A stretch of DNA of 64,000 bases, taken from the NCBI GenBank assembly GCA_011032825.1, contig JAADJZ010000003.1:1798001-1862000 (forward strand), read 5' to 3'. Below the pieces are notes generated by a model that saw only the letters and a program-made list of their open reading frames with translations, searched no databases and was not told the origin of the DNA. Source of the DNA: Massariosphaeria phaeospora (lineage: Eukaryota; Ascomycota; Dothideomycetes; Pleosporales). Positions 35,929-47,779 of the stretch are shown here, one piece after another (positions within the stretch are counted from its first letter, which is position 1; each line of letters begins with the position of its first letter). Made by a program: the position numbers and the translations under genes.

Positions 35929-36224
35929 ATTCTGCGCGAACGAGTGTTGCTGTCGTTGTTTGTGGTTGCTACTGAGAAAGGTACGGGAATGCAGCGTGCG
36001 GCGGTGCGGGTGGTGAACAGCCCGCTGTCAGTCGCGCCTCGGAAGTTCCGACGACAACACTAAGCCTAAAAGGGGAAAACCACAACAACTCGCGACGCGC
36101 TTGTGCGGGGCGACGGCGGCCTGCGTCTTTCACTGCATCACAGCAAATAACCCGCGCACCCCGCTGGCCTTCGTTGGCCGCCACTCCGTCTCTTTTTTCT
36201 TCTCTTCTTTGCGATTCTTGCATC
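35929..36224. promoter_or_regulatory. Short bidirectional promoter, CDC7 / condensin subunit 1
   Basis: Only 296 bp separate the two start codons. It contains TCGCGA at 36090-36095 overlapping an ACGCG core (36095-36099), similar to MBF (MCB) elements that drive G1/S genes, and a pyrimidine-rich run before the condensin ATG. Confidence 0.45.
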
Positions 36225-39200
36225 ATGGACGCGCGCGTTGACTTTGACATCAACGACTCGTTGAAAAACTACGACATCGATCCGTCCTCCATTGCGACGC
36301 CCGAAGCGCCGCAGGAGCTGGTTGATTGCGAAAATGACCCAGAATCGCTGACGCCGGCATTGGTCAACAGCGAGCTAAATCCTGTGATTGATGCCGTAGC
36401 GGAGAGCCCAGATGCGATCACTCGCAGCTCGTACTTTGATACGTTGCAGTTCCTACTCAAGTGTGTGCCCGCTGCTTCCCGATATACGAAGACGTATGCA
36501 ACAGACCCTAACTGTGATCTTTTCGGTCGCTCTAGATATTCTGCTCAGATCCCGCCCGCCATCCTAGGCAAAATCCTCGATCTAATAGTCTCCGCCTTAT
36601 CCACACAGGCCGATGTCGTGCATTCAGACCTGGAGGCGGACGAACAAGAGACGCTGCAGCACCACAAGAAACTACTGGAGATGTACGGGTTCCTGCTCCG
36701 CTGGACGATATCAGCAGTAGAAACCAGAGCACTCGAGAAGTCAGCGTCGGCGCCGACCAAAGGCCGCAAGGGCGCAAAGTCAAAATCAGGCGCGAGCAAA
36801 GACGGCAGCTGGGACGCATCAGCACAACTGGAGACGGCTTTGGATCGAATGAGCAAAGTGCTCAAGCTGAAACTAGCACGCATATTTGTAACCACCTCCG
36901 AACGAGACACGTTTATCAGTCTCTTTACCAAGCCGGTCTACCATATCCTAGAAAACGAGGCGCGAGTCAAAAATACGGCCATCCGAATGCACTGCTTCAG
37001 GGTTCTATGCATCGCCGCCAAGCACCATGGTCACGCTTACAGTAGGTGGATCGAGCACACGAGAGTCTGCACACTAACATCGTGATTAGGTGCTCAGACA
37101 GCTATCAATCAGAACCTCACGTATTTTGAGCATTTATCTGAGCCGATGGCAGAGTTTCTGCAGATCCTAGGTGAACAATACGATTATCCTCAACTCACAG
37201 AGGAGGTTCTCAGAGACTTGAGCAACAAAGAGTTCAGTAGCACTGATCTTAAAGGACCAAAATCCGTGTCGACGTTCTTGACGAAGATATCGGACCTGAG
37301 CCCACATATCGTCATAAAGCAAATGACGCTGCTCGCGAATTTGCTCGATAGCGAAGTAAAACGCCCACTTAGTTTGTCTTGACCGTGACTGATTCTCCCA
37401 CAGTCATACACCCTTCGTTGCGCATTGATTGAAGTATGCGGTAACTTGGTTGCCATGCTTAGCAAGCAAACCGGTGATGAAAGAAGTGAAACCCACAAGG
37501 CACAGATCCGAGTGTTCTTTGATGTGCTTGAAGAGCGCTTTCTTGATATGAATCCATACTGTCGATGCCGAGTCATCCAGGTCTACGTTAAACTCTGCGA
37601 TCTGGAGCAAAAATTTCCCAAGCGACGACAAACGGTTGCAGAATTGGCAGCGCGAAGTCTAGAAGACAAGAGCAGTAACGTCCGACGCAATGCAATCAAA
37701 CTTCTTGGAAAATTAGTATCAACACATCCTTTCACCGCTCTCCACGGTGGACTACTATCGACTAAGGAATGGACCACACGGTTGGAGGAGTGCGAATCTC
37801 AGATCAATGCCCTGAAGCCCCCAGAGGAGTTACGCGAGAAGGCACCGGGCGATCAGACAGTAGATGAGACTCTCCTACAGGATGCGACAATGGCAGACAA
37901 CGCACCCGAGGAAGGGGGGGCTAAACATCCTTCAGAGATGACGGACGAGGAAAAGGCCGCCGCTATCAAGAAGACTCAGGAGGAGGCAGCCACGGCGCAA
38001 GTGATGGACATGCTCCAGAAGACACGAAAATATTATTTGGAGGCTCTCAAATTCATCGAGGTTGTGGACGAGGCTGCTGAAGTCGTAACGCTGTTGTTGT
38101 CCTCTAAGAACAAGAGTGAAGTAATCGAAGCGATGGACTTCTTCACAGTAATCGATGCATACAAGATCCCGAACGCTCGTAGTGGAATTAGAAGGATGCT
38201 CCGCTTGATCTGGACGAAAGGCAACAGTGACGAGGGAAAAGGCGTGCAGACTCATCTTATCGAGTGCTACAAAGGCCTCTTCTTCGACGCGCCCCCCGAG
38301 TTCAATCCCAACGACGCAGCCAATTATATCGCAAAGAACATGATCAGTCTCACATTCGGTACTACTCCAGCCGAGTTGACCTCTCTGGAGCAACTACTTA
38401 GTACTATGATGAAGCAAGGACTTGTCAATGCACTAGTCATCCAGAAGCTTTGGCAAATATATGGCTACCAAAAGAAGACCATATCGAGGAACCAACGTCG
38501 AGGAGCCATTATCGTCTTGGGGATGCTAGCGCTTGCTGTACCGGATATCATCGTACAAGAAATGGAAACATGTCTCCGGATTGGCCTGGGAGAGCTGGGA
38601 CGGCGAGATCTTGGTCTGGCGCGATACACCTGCATCGCACTTCGTCGGATCAGCGCACCTCCAGGCAAACAAGCCGCCAGCGCCAGTCCAGTGCAAACAG
38701 TCAAGCTTCCTAATGACCATGCGGTACTGGTTAGACTTGCAGATATGACAGAAATCGTATCAGACAGCAAGGAATGGTTTGGAGTCGCTGAACAAGCCAT
38801 TAGCGCCATATACGTTTTGTCGAAGCACCCTGACGTTCTCTGCTCGGATATACTTCGCCGAAAAACGAAGTATGTTTTCGCAAGCCAAACGCAACCGCCC
38901 CCGAGTTCCAGTGACTCAGTCATGGAAGACATCAGCCAGCTGCCTACTCCCCTCGACGAGCAAGCTCCGGACATCCCGGTCGAGTCTCAGCCACAGGCGA
39001 AAAAACAAAACTCGACTTTAGCCCTTTCCCAATTACTATTCGTCGTAGGGCATGTTGCCATCAAGCAGATTGTTCATCTCGAACTTTGTGAGCAAGAATT
39101 CAAGCGACGTAAAGCCGAGAAAGAGAAGAAGACCACGCCTACTCCTCGAAAATCACTTGCGGCGGAGAACCCATCGCCCGTAAAGAAGGGGAGGAAGAAA

Positions 39201-40138
39201 GCCAACAAAGAACAGACTCCGGCTTCCGAGGAAGTTGATGAGTTGGATCTCATGGCTGGTACCACGGAAGATGACTTCACCGAGGCCATCGCCCAAATTC
39301 GTGAGCAAGAGCTTCTCTACGGACCACAGTCTCTCTTGGCAAACTTTGGCCCATTGGTATCGGACATTTGCACTAACAACACGTCGTACAATCATCCGAC
39401 ACTTCAAGCGCAAGCTGCGCTTTGCTTAGCAAAGCTCATGTGTGTGAGCTCAGAGTATTGTGAACAAAACCTGGGTCTACTTCTCACCATCCTTGAACGT
39501 AGCAAAGATGCTGTCGTCCGTAGCAACCTCGTTGTAGCTCTAGGGGATATGGCCGTCTGCTTCAACCACCTCATCGATGAGAACACCGATTTCCTATATC
39601 GCCGTCTGAACGACGGAGATTTGAGCGTCAAGCGCACCTGTCTCATGACTTTGACATTCCTTATCCTAGCTGGGCAAGTCAAAGTCAAGGGCCAGCTCAG
39701 TGAAATGGCCAAGTGTCTGGAAGACAGCGATAGGAAAATCGCTGACATGGCACGCATGTTCTTCAGTGAGCTTGCAACCAAGGACAACGCTGTGTACAAC
39801 CAGTTTGTGGATATGTTCAGTGTCCTGAGCGCAGACACTGGTCTGAACGAGGATGCATTCAAGAGGATCATCAAGTTTTTGGCTGGCTTTATCGAGAAGG
39901 TACGTCGAACCGCACTAGGATCACATGAAGTGAGCTTGTTTCGAGTGGCTGTACTGATTGTAATTAGGATAAACATGCCAAACAGCTCTCCAACAAGCTG
40001 GCTGCCAGACTTCCCAGAGCAGGTACGGAGAGGCAATGGAGCGATGTGGCTTATACTCTCGGCCTCCTACAACACAAAGACGAGCAGATCCAGAAGATGG
40101 TATCCGAGGGCTTCAAGGTTGTGCAGACGGCGGCATAG
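36225..40138 (+). CDS. Condensin complex subunit 1 (CAP-D2/Cnd1/Ycs4)
   Basis: Exons 36225-37041, 37090-37355, 37404-39899 and 39968-40138 give 1249 aa, near yeast Ycs4. The N terminus 'DFDINDSLKNYDIDP' and the region to ~400 match the Cnd1 N-terminal domain. Repeated alpha-helical HEAT units follow ('NVRRNAIKLLGKLVSTHPF', 'TLQAQAALCLAKLMCV', 'VVRSNLVVALGDMAVCFNHL'), the last two typical of the condensin HEAT block. A basic low-complexity insert lies near 920-960 (KKGRKKANKEQ). The last exon restores 'DKHAKQLSNKLAARLPRA'; without this splice the frame runs into unrelated residues. It is a non-SMC HEAT subunit needed for mitotic chromosome compaction. Confidence 0.95.
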
Positions 40139-40805
40139 TCTGGTTCCTTTGCTTAATGACGGCGCGTGTAATGATTGTGATACCTGGATAATCCGGACTG
40201 GCTGGTTGCATGGACGGATGGACGGACGGATGAGGTTCGGGATTGGCATGCGAGGGAGTCTTGGACTTTACGCTATCATAATGATTTCATGCTCCCGCTT
40301 AGTGGCAACGGTTACGAGATATGGGTACTGTTGTATAGGGCTCTAGTGGGCCGCAATGCGCCCATACTTGCTCTCACGTCACACAACACCCGCCAATTGA
40401 TTATTAGTCTCCGCTTCTTCTACTAGCCACACATGTGCTTGGTCAACATGCACGACTTCACCATACATCCACACCAAATCGAGTTCGCCAAAGTTCGCTT
40501 GTTGCGGACCTTGGGACGGACAGATGGCGGGGTTTGGCTCAACACGAGGTGTGAGGTGGTGTGGTGTCTGTACGAGCATGCACAGCTAGCTATATCCAGC
40601 CTATGGGTTGGGTTGGGTTGCATGCGGAGTTGCCCGCAGCTGGAACATTAAATATATCAGTCGAGCGGGGGACGAACTCGTGAAAGGTTACTTATTATAG
40701 CAAATACCTAAACTAACCCACAAACTACGACGTTTCAGACTCCTACAAAAGTCGTCGATCTTGCAGAACTTTAATTCAACTTCATCTGAAATCAGATCAC
40801 CTAGG
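40139..40805. other. Intergenic, no gene seen
   Basis: 667 bp between the condensin gene and the P450 gene; only chance frames. An AT-rich AAATATAT stretch near 40650 may serve as the P450 core promoter. Confidence 0.45.
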
Positions 40806-42569
40806 ATGTCGTACCTAACACTACTAGAAGTCGGGTGGAAGCTGGTCTCCACAGGCTTCAGCCTCGTCGTCCTCGTCCGTTTGTCCCGTTATCTCTTCTC
40901 CACCCAAGGTTCAAATCTAATGTCCGTAATCTTTCTTCTAACTTTTTGCTATGCCAGTACATCCTCTCCACCACCATCTACAACCTAACCCTGCACCCGC
41001 TGTCGCACTTCCCGGGGCCGCTCCTCTGGCGCAGCACGCGCATCCCGTACATGCGCTCCATGTGGTCCGGCGCCTCGCACACGAACCACCACCGCCTGCA
41101 CCAGCGCTACGGCCCCGTCGTGCGCATCGCGCCCAACGAACTCTCGTTCGCCGACACGGCTGCGTGGCACGACATCTTCGCGAACCGCGGCGGCCGCGAG
41201 GCGCTGCCCAAGAGCGCCGTGTGGCACGGAGCGCAGAGCGGGCACGCCGACTCGCTGTTGAACTGTCTGAGCAGAGACGGGCATGCGCACATGCGGCGGA
41301 AGATGGAGCCAGGGTTTACGGAGCGGGCGGTTGCGGGCCAGGAGGCGATTCTGCAGGGGTATGCGGGGTTGCTGGTAAACAGGCTGCGGGAAGTCTTGAT
41401 GGCGGGAAAGGGGGATGGAGAGAGGAAAGAGGCGGTGGTGGACGTGGCGAAGTGGCTTACGTTTGTGAGTTTGGATATTATAGGGGACTTGGCGTTTGGC
41501 GAAGGATTCCAGTGCCTGCAGCGTAGCGAGATGAACGAGTGGATGGAGCTGTTGTTTAGCGGCGTGAAGGCGCAGGTGCTGATTGCTACGCTGAGGTACT
41601 ATATGTGGGCTGCGTGGGCGCTGGAGCACATGCTGCCGCGCAGCTTGAAGGAGGGCGCGGAGAGGCATTGGAAGATTGTGGCCGAAAAGGTGGACAAGAG
41701 ACTCCAGCAAGCGACTCCGAGACCGGATTTCATTGAACTGTGGCAGAAGGATGGGAAGGGGAGAGATGGGTTGACGAGGGGCGAAATTGACTCGAATGCG
41801 TTTGTGATGAGTTTTGCGGGTACGGAGACGGTGGCGACGACGCTGACGGGCGTCATGCATCAGCTTGTGCGGAGTCGTCGGGAATTTGCACTGTTGAAAG
41901 AAGAAGTGCGCACGCGGTTTGAGAAAGAGGACGAGATGTCGTTGCAAGAGCTTAAGGGCTTGCCGTACCTCAATGCAGTGATCTGGGAGGGATTTAGAAC
42001 ACGTTATGCCTTGTAAGTCCACGCTCCGAAGATGGGACCACCAGTGTGACTGACATTGACATACCAAATAGACCCAACGGTACTACGCGCATCACTCCAC
42101 CAGAGGGCAGCATCATCTGCGGAAAGCGCATTCCAGGAAACGTAAGCTCGAATTTCGACATGCCCGCCGCCTACCTAGTCCTCCGAACCTTTCATGCAAG
42201 CCTCTAACACCCGATACTTAGACATATGTAAGCCTATGCGCCCAGGCTCTCTTCCTCGACCCGACTCGGTTCCATGACCCAGACCACTTCCATCCCGAGC
42301 GCTGGCTTCCCGAAGCTATCAAAGACCCCGGATCCCCCTTCTATGACGACGATCGGAATGCGGTACAGCCGTTTAGTGTAGGTCCGAGATCCTGTATTGG
42401 CAGGCCGCTGGCGCTGGCGGAGGCAAGGCTCATACTAGCAAGGCTAATCTGGGCATTTGATGTCGAGGCTGCGGATACGAAGGCAGGGGCCTTGGTGTGG
42501 GAGGAGCAGCCGCTCTTTGGACTTATCGACAAGCAGTCCTTCGAGGTGAACTTGGTCGCAAGAGAATGA
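40806..42569 (+). CDS. Cytochrome P450 monooxygenase
   Basis: Exons 2-4 are firm: 40958-42012, 42072-42141, 42222-42569. Exon 1 starts at 40806 and ends at 40874 (GTCCGT donor, 83-bp intron, 513 aa) or at 40925 (GTAATC donor, 32-bp intron, 530 aa); I favour the first. An N-terminal membrane anchor precedes 'HPLSHFPGP'. The I helix is 'AGTETVATT', ExxR is 'EGFR', 'HPERW' is the PERF-type motif, and the heme loop 'FSVGPRSCIG' carries the Cys ligand. It resembles the fungal isotrichodermin C-15 hydroxylase-like group, which hydroxylates varied lipophilic substrates. No partner biosynthetic genes are nearby, so the substrate is open. Confidence 0.9.
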
Positions 42570-42893
42570 GTAAGGAGAGTTAGGCATGTATGGGATCGTT
42601 TCTAGTGCCGACCACCACCCGCTCGTCCCTTGTCTCTTACAGCACTTTGTTGAAACACTACCTAGTGTGGCAGGTACAGTGGTATTTCTTTGCTGGGACA
42701 AAGTTACCTTTCTGGAGCGTGCTAGCACATCTTATGCTATTGTGAGCGTCTTGATTGTTGAAATGATTCCTAGTTCCACACCTCGTCTCGATCGCCGTGA
42801 TATCCACGCGTTGATATAGCTCCTCGAAGCCTTCGCCTATCAGGACCCGCGGCTCAATCATGCGTTCAAGGATCAAGGCGTTGACCGTGAACC
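42570..42893. other. Convergent intergenic region, no gene seen
   Basis: 324 bp between the P450 and NAA30 stop codons. Confidence 0.45.
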
Positions 42894-43565
42894 TTAGACT
42901 TGTCGTAACGTATCATATCCCACATCTTCAGCCTGGTAGTCCTGATATTGCGCAGTCATGCCAGATTGCTGGGCCTGATCTGGCCTCTTACTCGCCGTGC
43001 CCTCTTTCAGATACAGTACTAACCTGAAGGCCGTATTGCCGTTCAGGTAGTACCGGTGTAGCCTCTTGCTCCGCAGAAAGCCCAGGCGCTCGTACAGCTT
43101 CAGAGACGCCGTGTTCGTGATCTCGGTTTCGAGGACGATCTCGTCGGCGTCGCGCTCGGCCATGGCATCGATGGCCCGGGAAACAAGCTGTGTCGCGATG
43201 CCGCGGCCTCGGTACGACTCCTGGACAGCGAGCATGGCGATGTAGCCCCGGAAGGTGCCCGAGCGGTGGGGTTCCAGTTTGCAGATAACGACGCCGATGA
43301 GCTTGTTCGCGGGGTCCAATGTCTGATGCAGCAGTCAGTTCAGTTGGCAGGCTGACCAGGCGGGAGGAAGAGAGGCATGCTGTACCATGTAGCACAGGTC
43401 GCCCCATTGATAGAGGAAGTAGCGGTAGACGTAGATGCTGTACGGCTCCGAGAGGTCCTTGGAGATCAGCTGGCGGATGGCGGGCAGGTGTGTTTCTTCC
43501 TTGGACGCGTCGTACGGCACGTAGTCCAGCTGGACTCGGTCCTGGGCTGTCGTTGGCGCGCTCAT
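42894..43565 (-). CDS. NatC catalytic subunit, N-alpha-acetyltransferase 30
   Basis: Minus-strand exons 43386-43565 and 42894-43322 (63-bp intron) give 202 aa. 'KDLSEPYSIYVYRYFLYQWG' is typical of Naa30/Mak3. The GNAT core has 'GYIAMLAVQESYRGRGIAT' with the acetyl-CoA loop R98-GRGIA-103, then 'ETEITNTASLKLYERLGF' and 'RYYLNG'. NatC acetylates N termini beginning Met-hydrophobic and works with Naa35 (Mak10) and Naa38. The Gln/Asp-rich C-terminal end is an extension. It is head-to-head with LRO1. Confidence 0.93.
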
Positions 43566-43845
43566 GGTTGCAGAGCAGCCGGCCGGTGCGTGCTGGCGCC
43601 GAAGAGTGCAGGTGAATTGGCGGGGGCTGCAGCTCGGAAGGCACCCCCGAAGCCTCTCCCGCCCTTGGCAGCGGCAGCGGCGGGGCGCGGAAGCTGAAGC
43701 TCCACCCTGCATGACGATGTGCAGCTGACGATCCTTTCACATGGCGTCGCAGAGCTCGCTCGGCTTTCGTGCACGAGATAAGCCACACAACAGACGTTCC
43801 CTCTCCTCGGTCGCACAACTCCAACCACGCTCCTGATTCCCTCAC
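43566..43845. promoter_or_regulatory. Short bidirectional promoter, NAA30 / LRO1
   Basis: 280 bp between divergent start codons, GC-rich, with no obvious TATA box. The motif content was not otherwise interpretable by eye. Confidence 0.4.
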
Positions 43846-45932
43846 ATGGCGTTCCTGCGACGTCGCTTCGCCGGCGGCGACGCGCCAGCAGAAGCATCTC
43901 CCGAGGCCGCGCCCGATGCCGACGCCGACAGGCCGACAAATTTGCGTGTGGTGACGGCCGCGAAGCTCCAGACGCTCAAGTCCAATGACGGAAAGCAAAG
44001 CAAGAGGCGCAATTTCTGGATCTTCGGGCTGGGCGGCGTGTTTGGACTGGTGGTTGCCGCGCTCTTTGCGGGCAGCAACGACATGATCGATCTGAGCAGT
44101 CTGGAGAGCATGAATCTGGAGAGTCTGTTCGATGTGCTGCCCGCCGGCTTGGTCAAGGACGCGCAGCAGTTGCAGGTAGGCAGATTGCTTTTGGCTTGTT
44201 GGGGTGAAGGCGCGACTGCAAATGCTTTGGGGGGCATGTCTTGACACGAGGCCGACGAATGCCTGCTAATGTCTGGAACTCAGTAGAAGGGCGAACGCGA
44301 TGCCGTCAACTACGACTCCTTCGCCGTCGGCCTGCACGCGCGGTCCCAGGGCATACACGCTCTACACCCAGTCATCATGATTCCCGGAGTCATCTCCACC
44401 GGGCTCGAATCGTGGGGCACCGAGGAAGAATCAAGGCAGTACTTCCGCAAGAGGTTGTGGGGCTCCTGGACCATGATGCGCTCTCTTGTCCTCGATAAAG
44501 CCGGCTGGAAGAAGCACATCATGCTGGACAAGAAAACGGGCATGGACCCGCCCGGCATCAAGCTCAGGGCTGCGCAGGGTTTCGATGCTACCGACTTCTT
44601 CATCACGGGCTACTGGATATGGAACAAGATTCTTGAGAATCTAGCAACGATTGGGTATGACCCAACTAACGCTTTTACTGCGGCATACGACTGGCGAATG
44701 ACTTACATGAACTATGAGAAGCGCGATCAGTACTTCACGCGTTTGAAGTCGCACATCGAGGTCGCCGTCCGAGTTTCCAACAAGAAAGTCGTGCTTCTCT
44801 CCCACTCCATGGGATCGCAGGTGTTATACTATTTCCTCCACTGGGTGGAAGCCGAAGGTTACGGGAACGGCGGCAGTTCCTGGGTAGAGACATACGTCGA
44901 CTCGTGGATCAATATTAGCGGTTGCATGTTAGGGGCTTTGAAGAGTCTTCCTGCAGTGCTTTCCGGCGAAATGAAAGATACTGCCCAGCTGAATGCCTTC
45001 GCGGTCTACGGCTTGGAGAAGTTCCTCTCGCGCCATGAGCGCGCAGAGATCTTCCGCGCCATGCCGGGTATCTCGTCCATGTTGCCACTTGGAGGGAGCG
45101 CGGTGTGGGGCGATCATACTGGAGCGCCAGATGATAAGCCAGGACAGAACATCACCTATGGCAACTTTATTAGATTCCGGCACGGCAATTCGAGTCTCAC
45201 TAGTAAGAACCTTACTGTTGAGGAAAGTATGCCGTTCCTATACAGGAACTCTGAGGAATGGTACAAGGACATGGTCCAAAGTAGCTACTCGCACGGCGTA
45301 GCGCATACAGCGCGAGAAGTTGAAGACAACCAGCTCATCCCTACCAAGTGGATCAATCCTCTCGAATCACGACTTCCCCTCGCACCCCACCTGAAGATCT
45401 ACTGCTTCTACGGTATCGGCAAGGACACGGAACGCTCGTACTACTACAAGGACGATGTAGATCCACTGAGCCAGCTGAACGTCACCATCGACACGTCCTT
45501 CACGAACGGTGAAGTAGACCACGGAGTCATCATGGGCGAGGGCGATGGTACCGTGAACTTGTTGTCTTCAGGCTATATGTGCAGCAAGGGATGGAAGATG
45601 AAGAGGTACAACCCCGCTGGAGTGCAGATCAAAACGTATGAGATGCCGCATGAGCCGGATCGGTTTAGTCCGCGAGGTGGGCCGAACACAGGTATGTCCA
45701 AGAGCGTCGCAAATCGAAGATACCCTTTGCATGACGCTGTAGCTAATTTATGTTAGGCGACCACGTCGACATCCTCGGACGAGCATCGCTAAACGACCTA
45801 ATTCTTCGCGTAGCGGGCGGCCGGGGCGAACTCATCGAAGAGAACGTCAAGTCCAATATCCTGGAGTACGCCGCCAAAGTGAAGATATACGAAGAGGGCG
45901 AGGAGGGCGAGCGGCACCATGTACCACCATGA
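43846..45932 (+). CDS. LRO1: Phospholipid:diacylglycerol acyltransferase (Lro1/PDAT)
   Basis: Exons 43846-44175, 44287-45691 and 45757-45932 give 636 aa. A basic cytosolic N terminus precedes one membrane helix (about 57-76, 'FWIFGLGGVFGLVVAALFAG'). The lumenal LCAT-like domain has 'PVIMIPGVISTGLESWG', the salt-bridge/lid region 'YDWRMTYMNYEKRDQYF', the nucleophile serine in 'LSHSMGSQV' (about 285), the acid in 'GEGDGTVNL' (about 530) and the His in 'GDHVDIL', which is created by the last splice. Lro1 transfers an acyl chain from phospholipid to diacylglycerol to make triacylglycerol at the ER. Several Asn-X-Ser/Thr sites fit lumenal topology. Confidence 0.95.
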
Positions 45933-46696
45933 ATGTACCTGATTCTGATTCCATTGAAAGAGTAGGGTCTGTTTGGCTGGCTGGCAGGCTGACGTACCAC
46001 GGCGTTTCGTTAGAGTTTTTGGTGGACGGTTTAGAGTTTAGGTGTGCGGTCACCATATTTGCATGATACCAGGTCGATTAATGTGAAGCGTTTTCGTTGG
46101 ATTTGGAGAGTACACATGTTACCGATGTGTGCTGAAGTGTTGCTGGTGGAGATAGAGTTATTGGCACATTGCTACTTCCGTCTGCAGTGTGTGGGAGACT
46201 TCGGTTGTATGTGGAAGGATCTACTATGCTCGTGCAAAGGCCTGTCCGTGTTGACAGCGCTTGTTAAAAGAACGAAGCATAACAAACGTTGGCTGCCCTT
46301 GCATAATAAGATATTAGAGGTCCCCAGGACGGGATCGCCCGTAAAAAAACACGCCGAAACGGTAGGATTTAGACCACGCAAAGGCCACTACGTACTCTGC
46401 TGTGGGTCTTGGACGGTCTATAGCTTAGACAGGCAGGTACGATGGGGAACAGTGGATTAGGTCAGTGTGGGTTACCAACAAAATACGGATCTCGGTATTT
46501 GGAGTTGGTGAATAGTGCTCTCTGGCACTAGATGCTTGATGTAGAACTGAGCCAAACGCTGGATGCAAGCCACAACTACTGCTATATGACTGTTGCCTAA
46601 TTCCCTCCACTCTTTTCTAATGGTAAATATCCGTAACTCCTAACTCCTTCCGGGTACTGAGTAGATTCTCATCGGATCCCTTTCTGAGTCATCCAT
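45933..46696. other. Convergent intergenic region, no gene seen
   Basis: 764 bp between LRO1 and the next minus-strand gene. A 138-residue plus-strand frame (46044-46460) has no motif and no good initiation or splice context, so I read it as chance. Confidence 0.45.
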
Positions 46697-47562
46697 TCAA
46701 GTCGCTAGACCGTTTTGAGCCTTGGCTTTTTTCTTGGCAACCTGCTGGACGGCAGTCGCGATCTTGAGGAAGTCGTCCACGAAGAGGAGACGTTTGTCCT
46801 GGGGCAAGCGCGCCTTGGGAATGTTACCAAGGTCCCGGTTGTGTATTTCGTACGCGAGGAGTTGCCGGAACAGCTTGTACACATAGTGGTAGCCGTAGAA
46901 GTCATTGGCCATGAGCAGCAAGTCTTCGTCCGTGAGAGTCCTCAACTTGTTGCGGAACTCGAACGCCATGATCTCCTTGAGCGTCTCGTCCCCGAAGTGG
47001 TCCGCCAATCCGCCCATGTCGTGGATGACCCAGAAGACCGCGTCATTCGATAGATCTTGCATAGACATAGACTGGCTACCGTCAGCAATCCTGTGCCGGT
47101 AGGTTCCATGCTTGATCTGCCAGACGAGGGGCACATTGCGTTGGCGCGTGTACCAGTAGTTGACGACCGCATCAATAGCAATGGGGTGGAAATTGTCGAA
47201 GCTCAGCTTCTGCAAATTTGTATACGTGTCCCTCTGCTTCCTGTTTAGCTAGGTTTAAGCTTATAGTTAAAGAGGAATTAATACCTCGAACGGCGCCTTC
47301 GTCAAGCCATGCAGCTTTGAACAGCTCGAATGGAGGATTGTTGAATGCACTACCCATTGTCACCGGCCGTAGCAGAGGACCAAATCCTTCCCGGTGTCCA
47401 TCTTGAGAAGTGCTAGGTTCAATCTGAGATACACCGTTAATAACGCGTAAAGCGACGGTGTCTTCGCGACGCGACTCACTTCTCCAACTCCTTGGCATGA
47501 TGATCTGCAGGAAATGGCTGATCTTGAAGAGCCCCAAGCACTACAGACTGGAGCTCGTCCAT
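46697..47562 (-). CDS. Unrecognised 228-aa protein
   Basis: Minus-strand exons 47480-47562, 47364-47423 and 46697-47240 (introns 56 and 123 bp) give 228 aa. The splices join 'MDELQSVVLGALQDQP' to 'LNLALLKMDTGKDLV' and 'KLSFDNFHPIAIDAVVNYW'. I do not recognise a family. It looks like a soluble, mainly helical protein with many aromatic residues ('FYGYHYVYKLFRQLLAYE') and a Lys-rich end (KKKAKAQ). No signal peptide, membrane helix, cysteine pair or classic enzyme motif is visible. Support comes from three exons that keep one frame and natural composition. The second intron is longer than most here, so that junction is the weakest. It lies next to the regulator of the aldonate module, in the same direction. 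Confidence 0.6.
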
Positions 47563-47779
47563 CGTGGTAGTCTTTTGTGGAGTAGAGTGTCAGCAATTTC
47601 GTGGGTGAGATGTATGATTACGTGTCGGCTCGGAAAACCCCTATGCGAGTTTTTGTGTCTCGGAAAGATGTGACGTAATGCCGCATAGGGCAGAGTGAAA
47701 GGTTTGAACGTAAAGCAAACGCGTCAGGTGAATAAACCTTGTAGTGAAAGAGAAGTGGAGTAAGAAAGATCTTAACCCT

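Noticed and set aside
40985..42067. 360-codon minus-strand frame antisense to the P450
   Set aside because: Fully explained by the P450 coding sequence on the other strand.
25887..42569. Secondary-metabolite cluster including the MFS transporter and the P450
   Set aside because: No polyketide synthase, NRPS, terpene synthase or prenyltransferase in the window, and the two genes are separated by housekeeping genes.
46044..46460. 138-codon plus-strand frame after LRO1
   Set aside because: No motif, and sits in convergent 3' UTR sequence.
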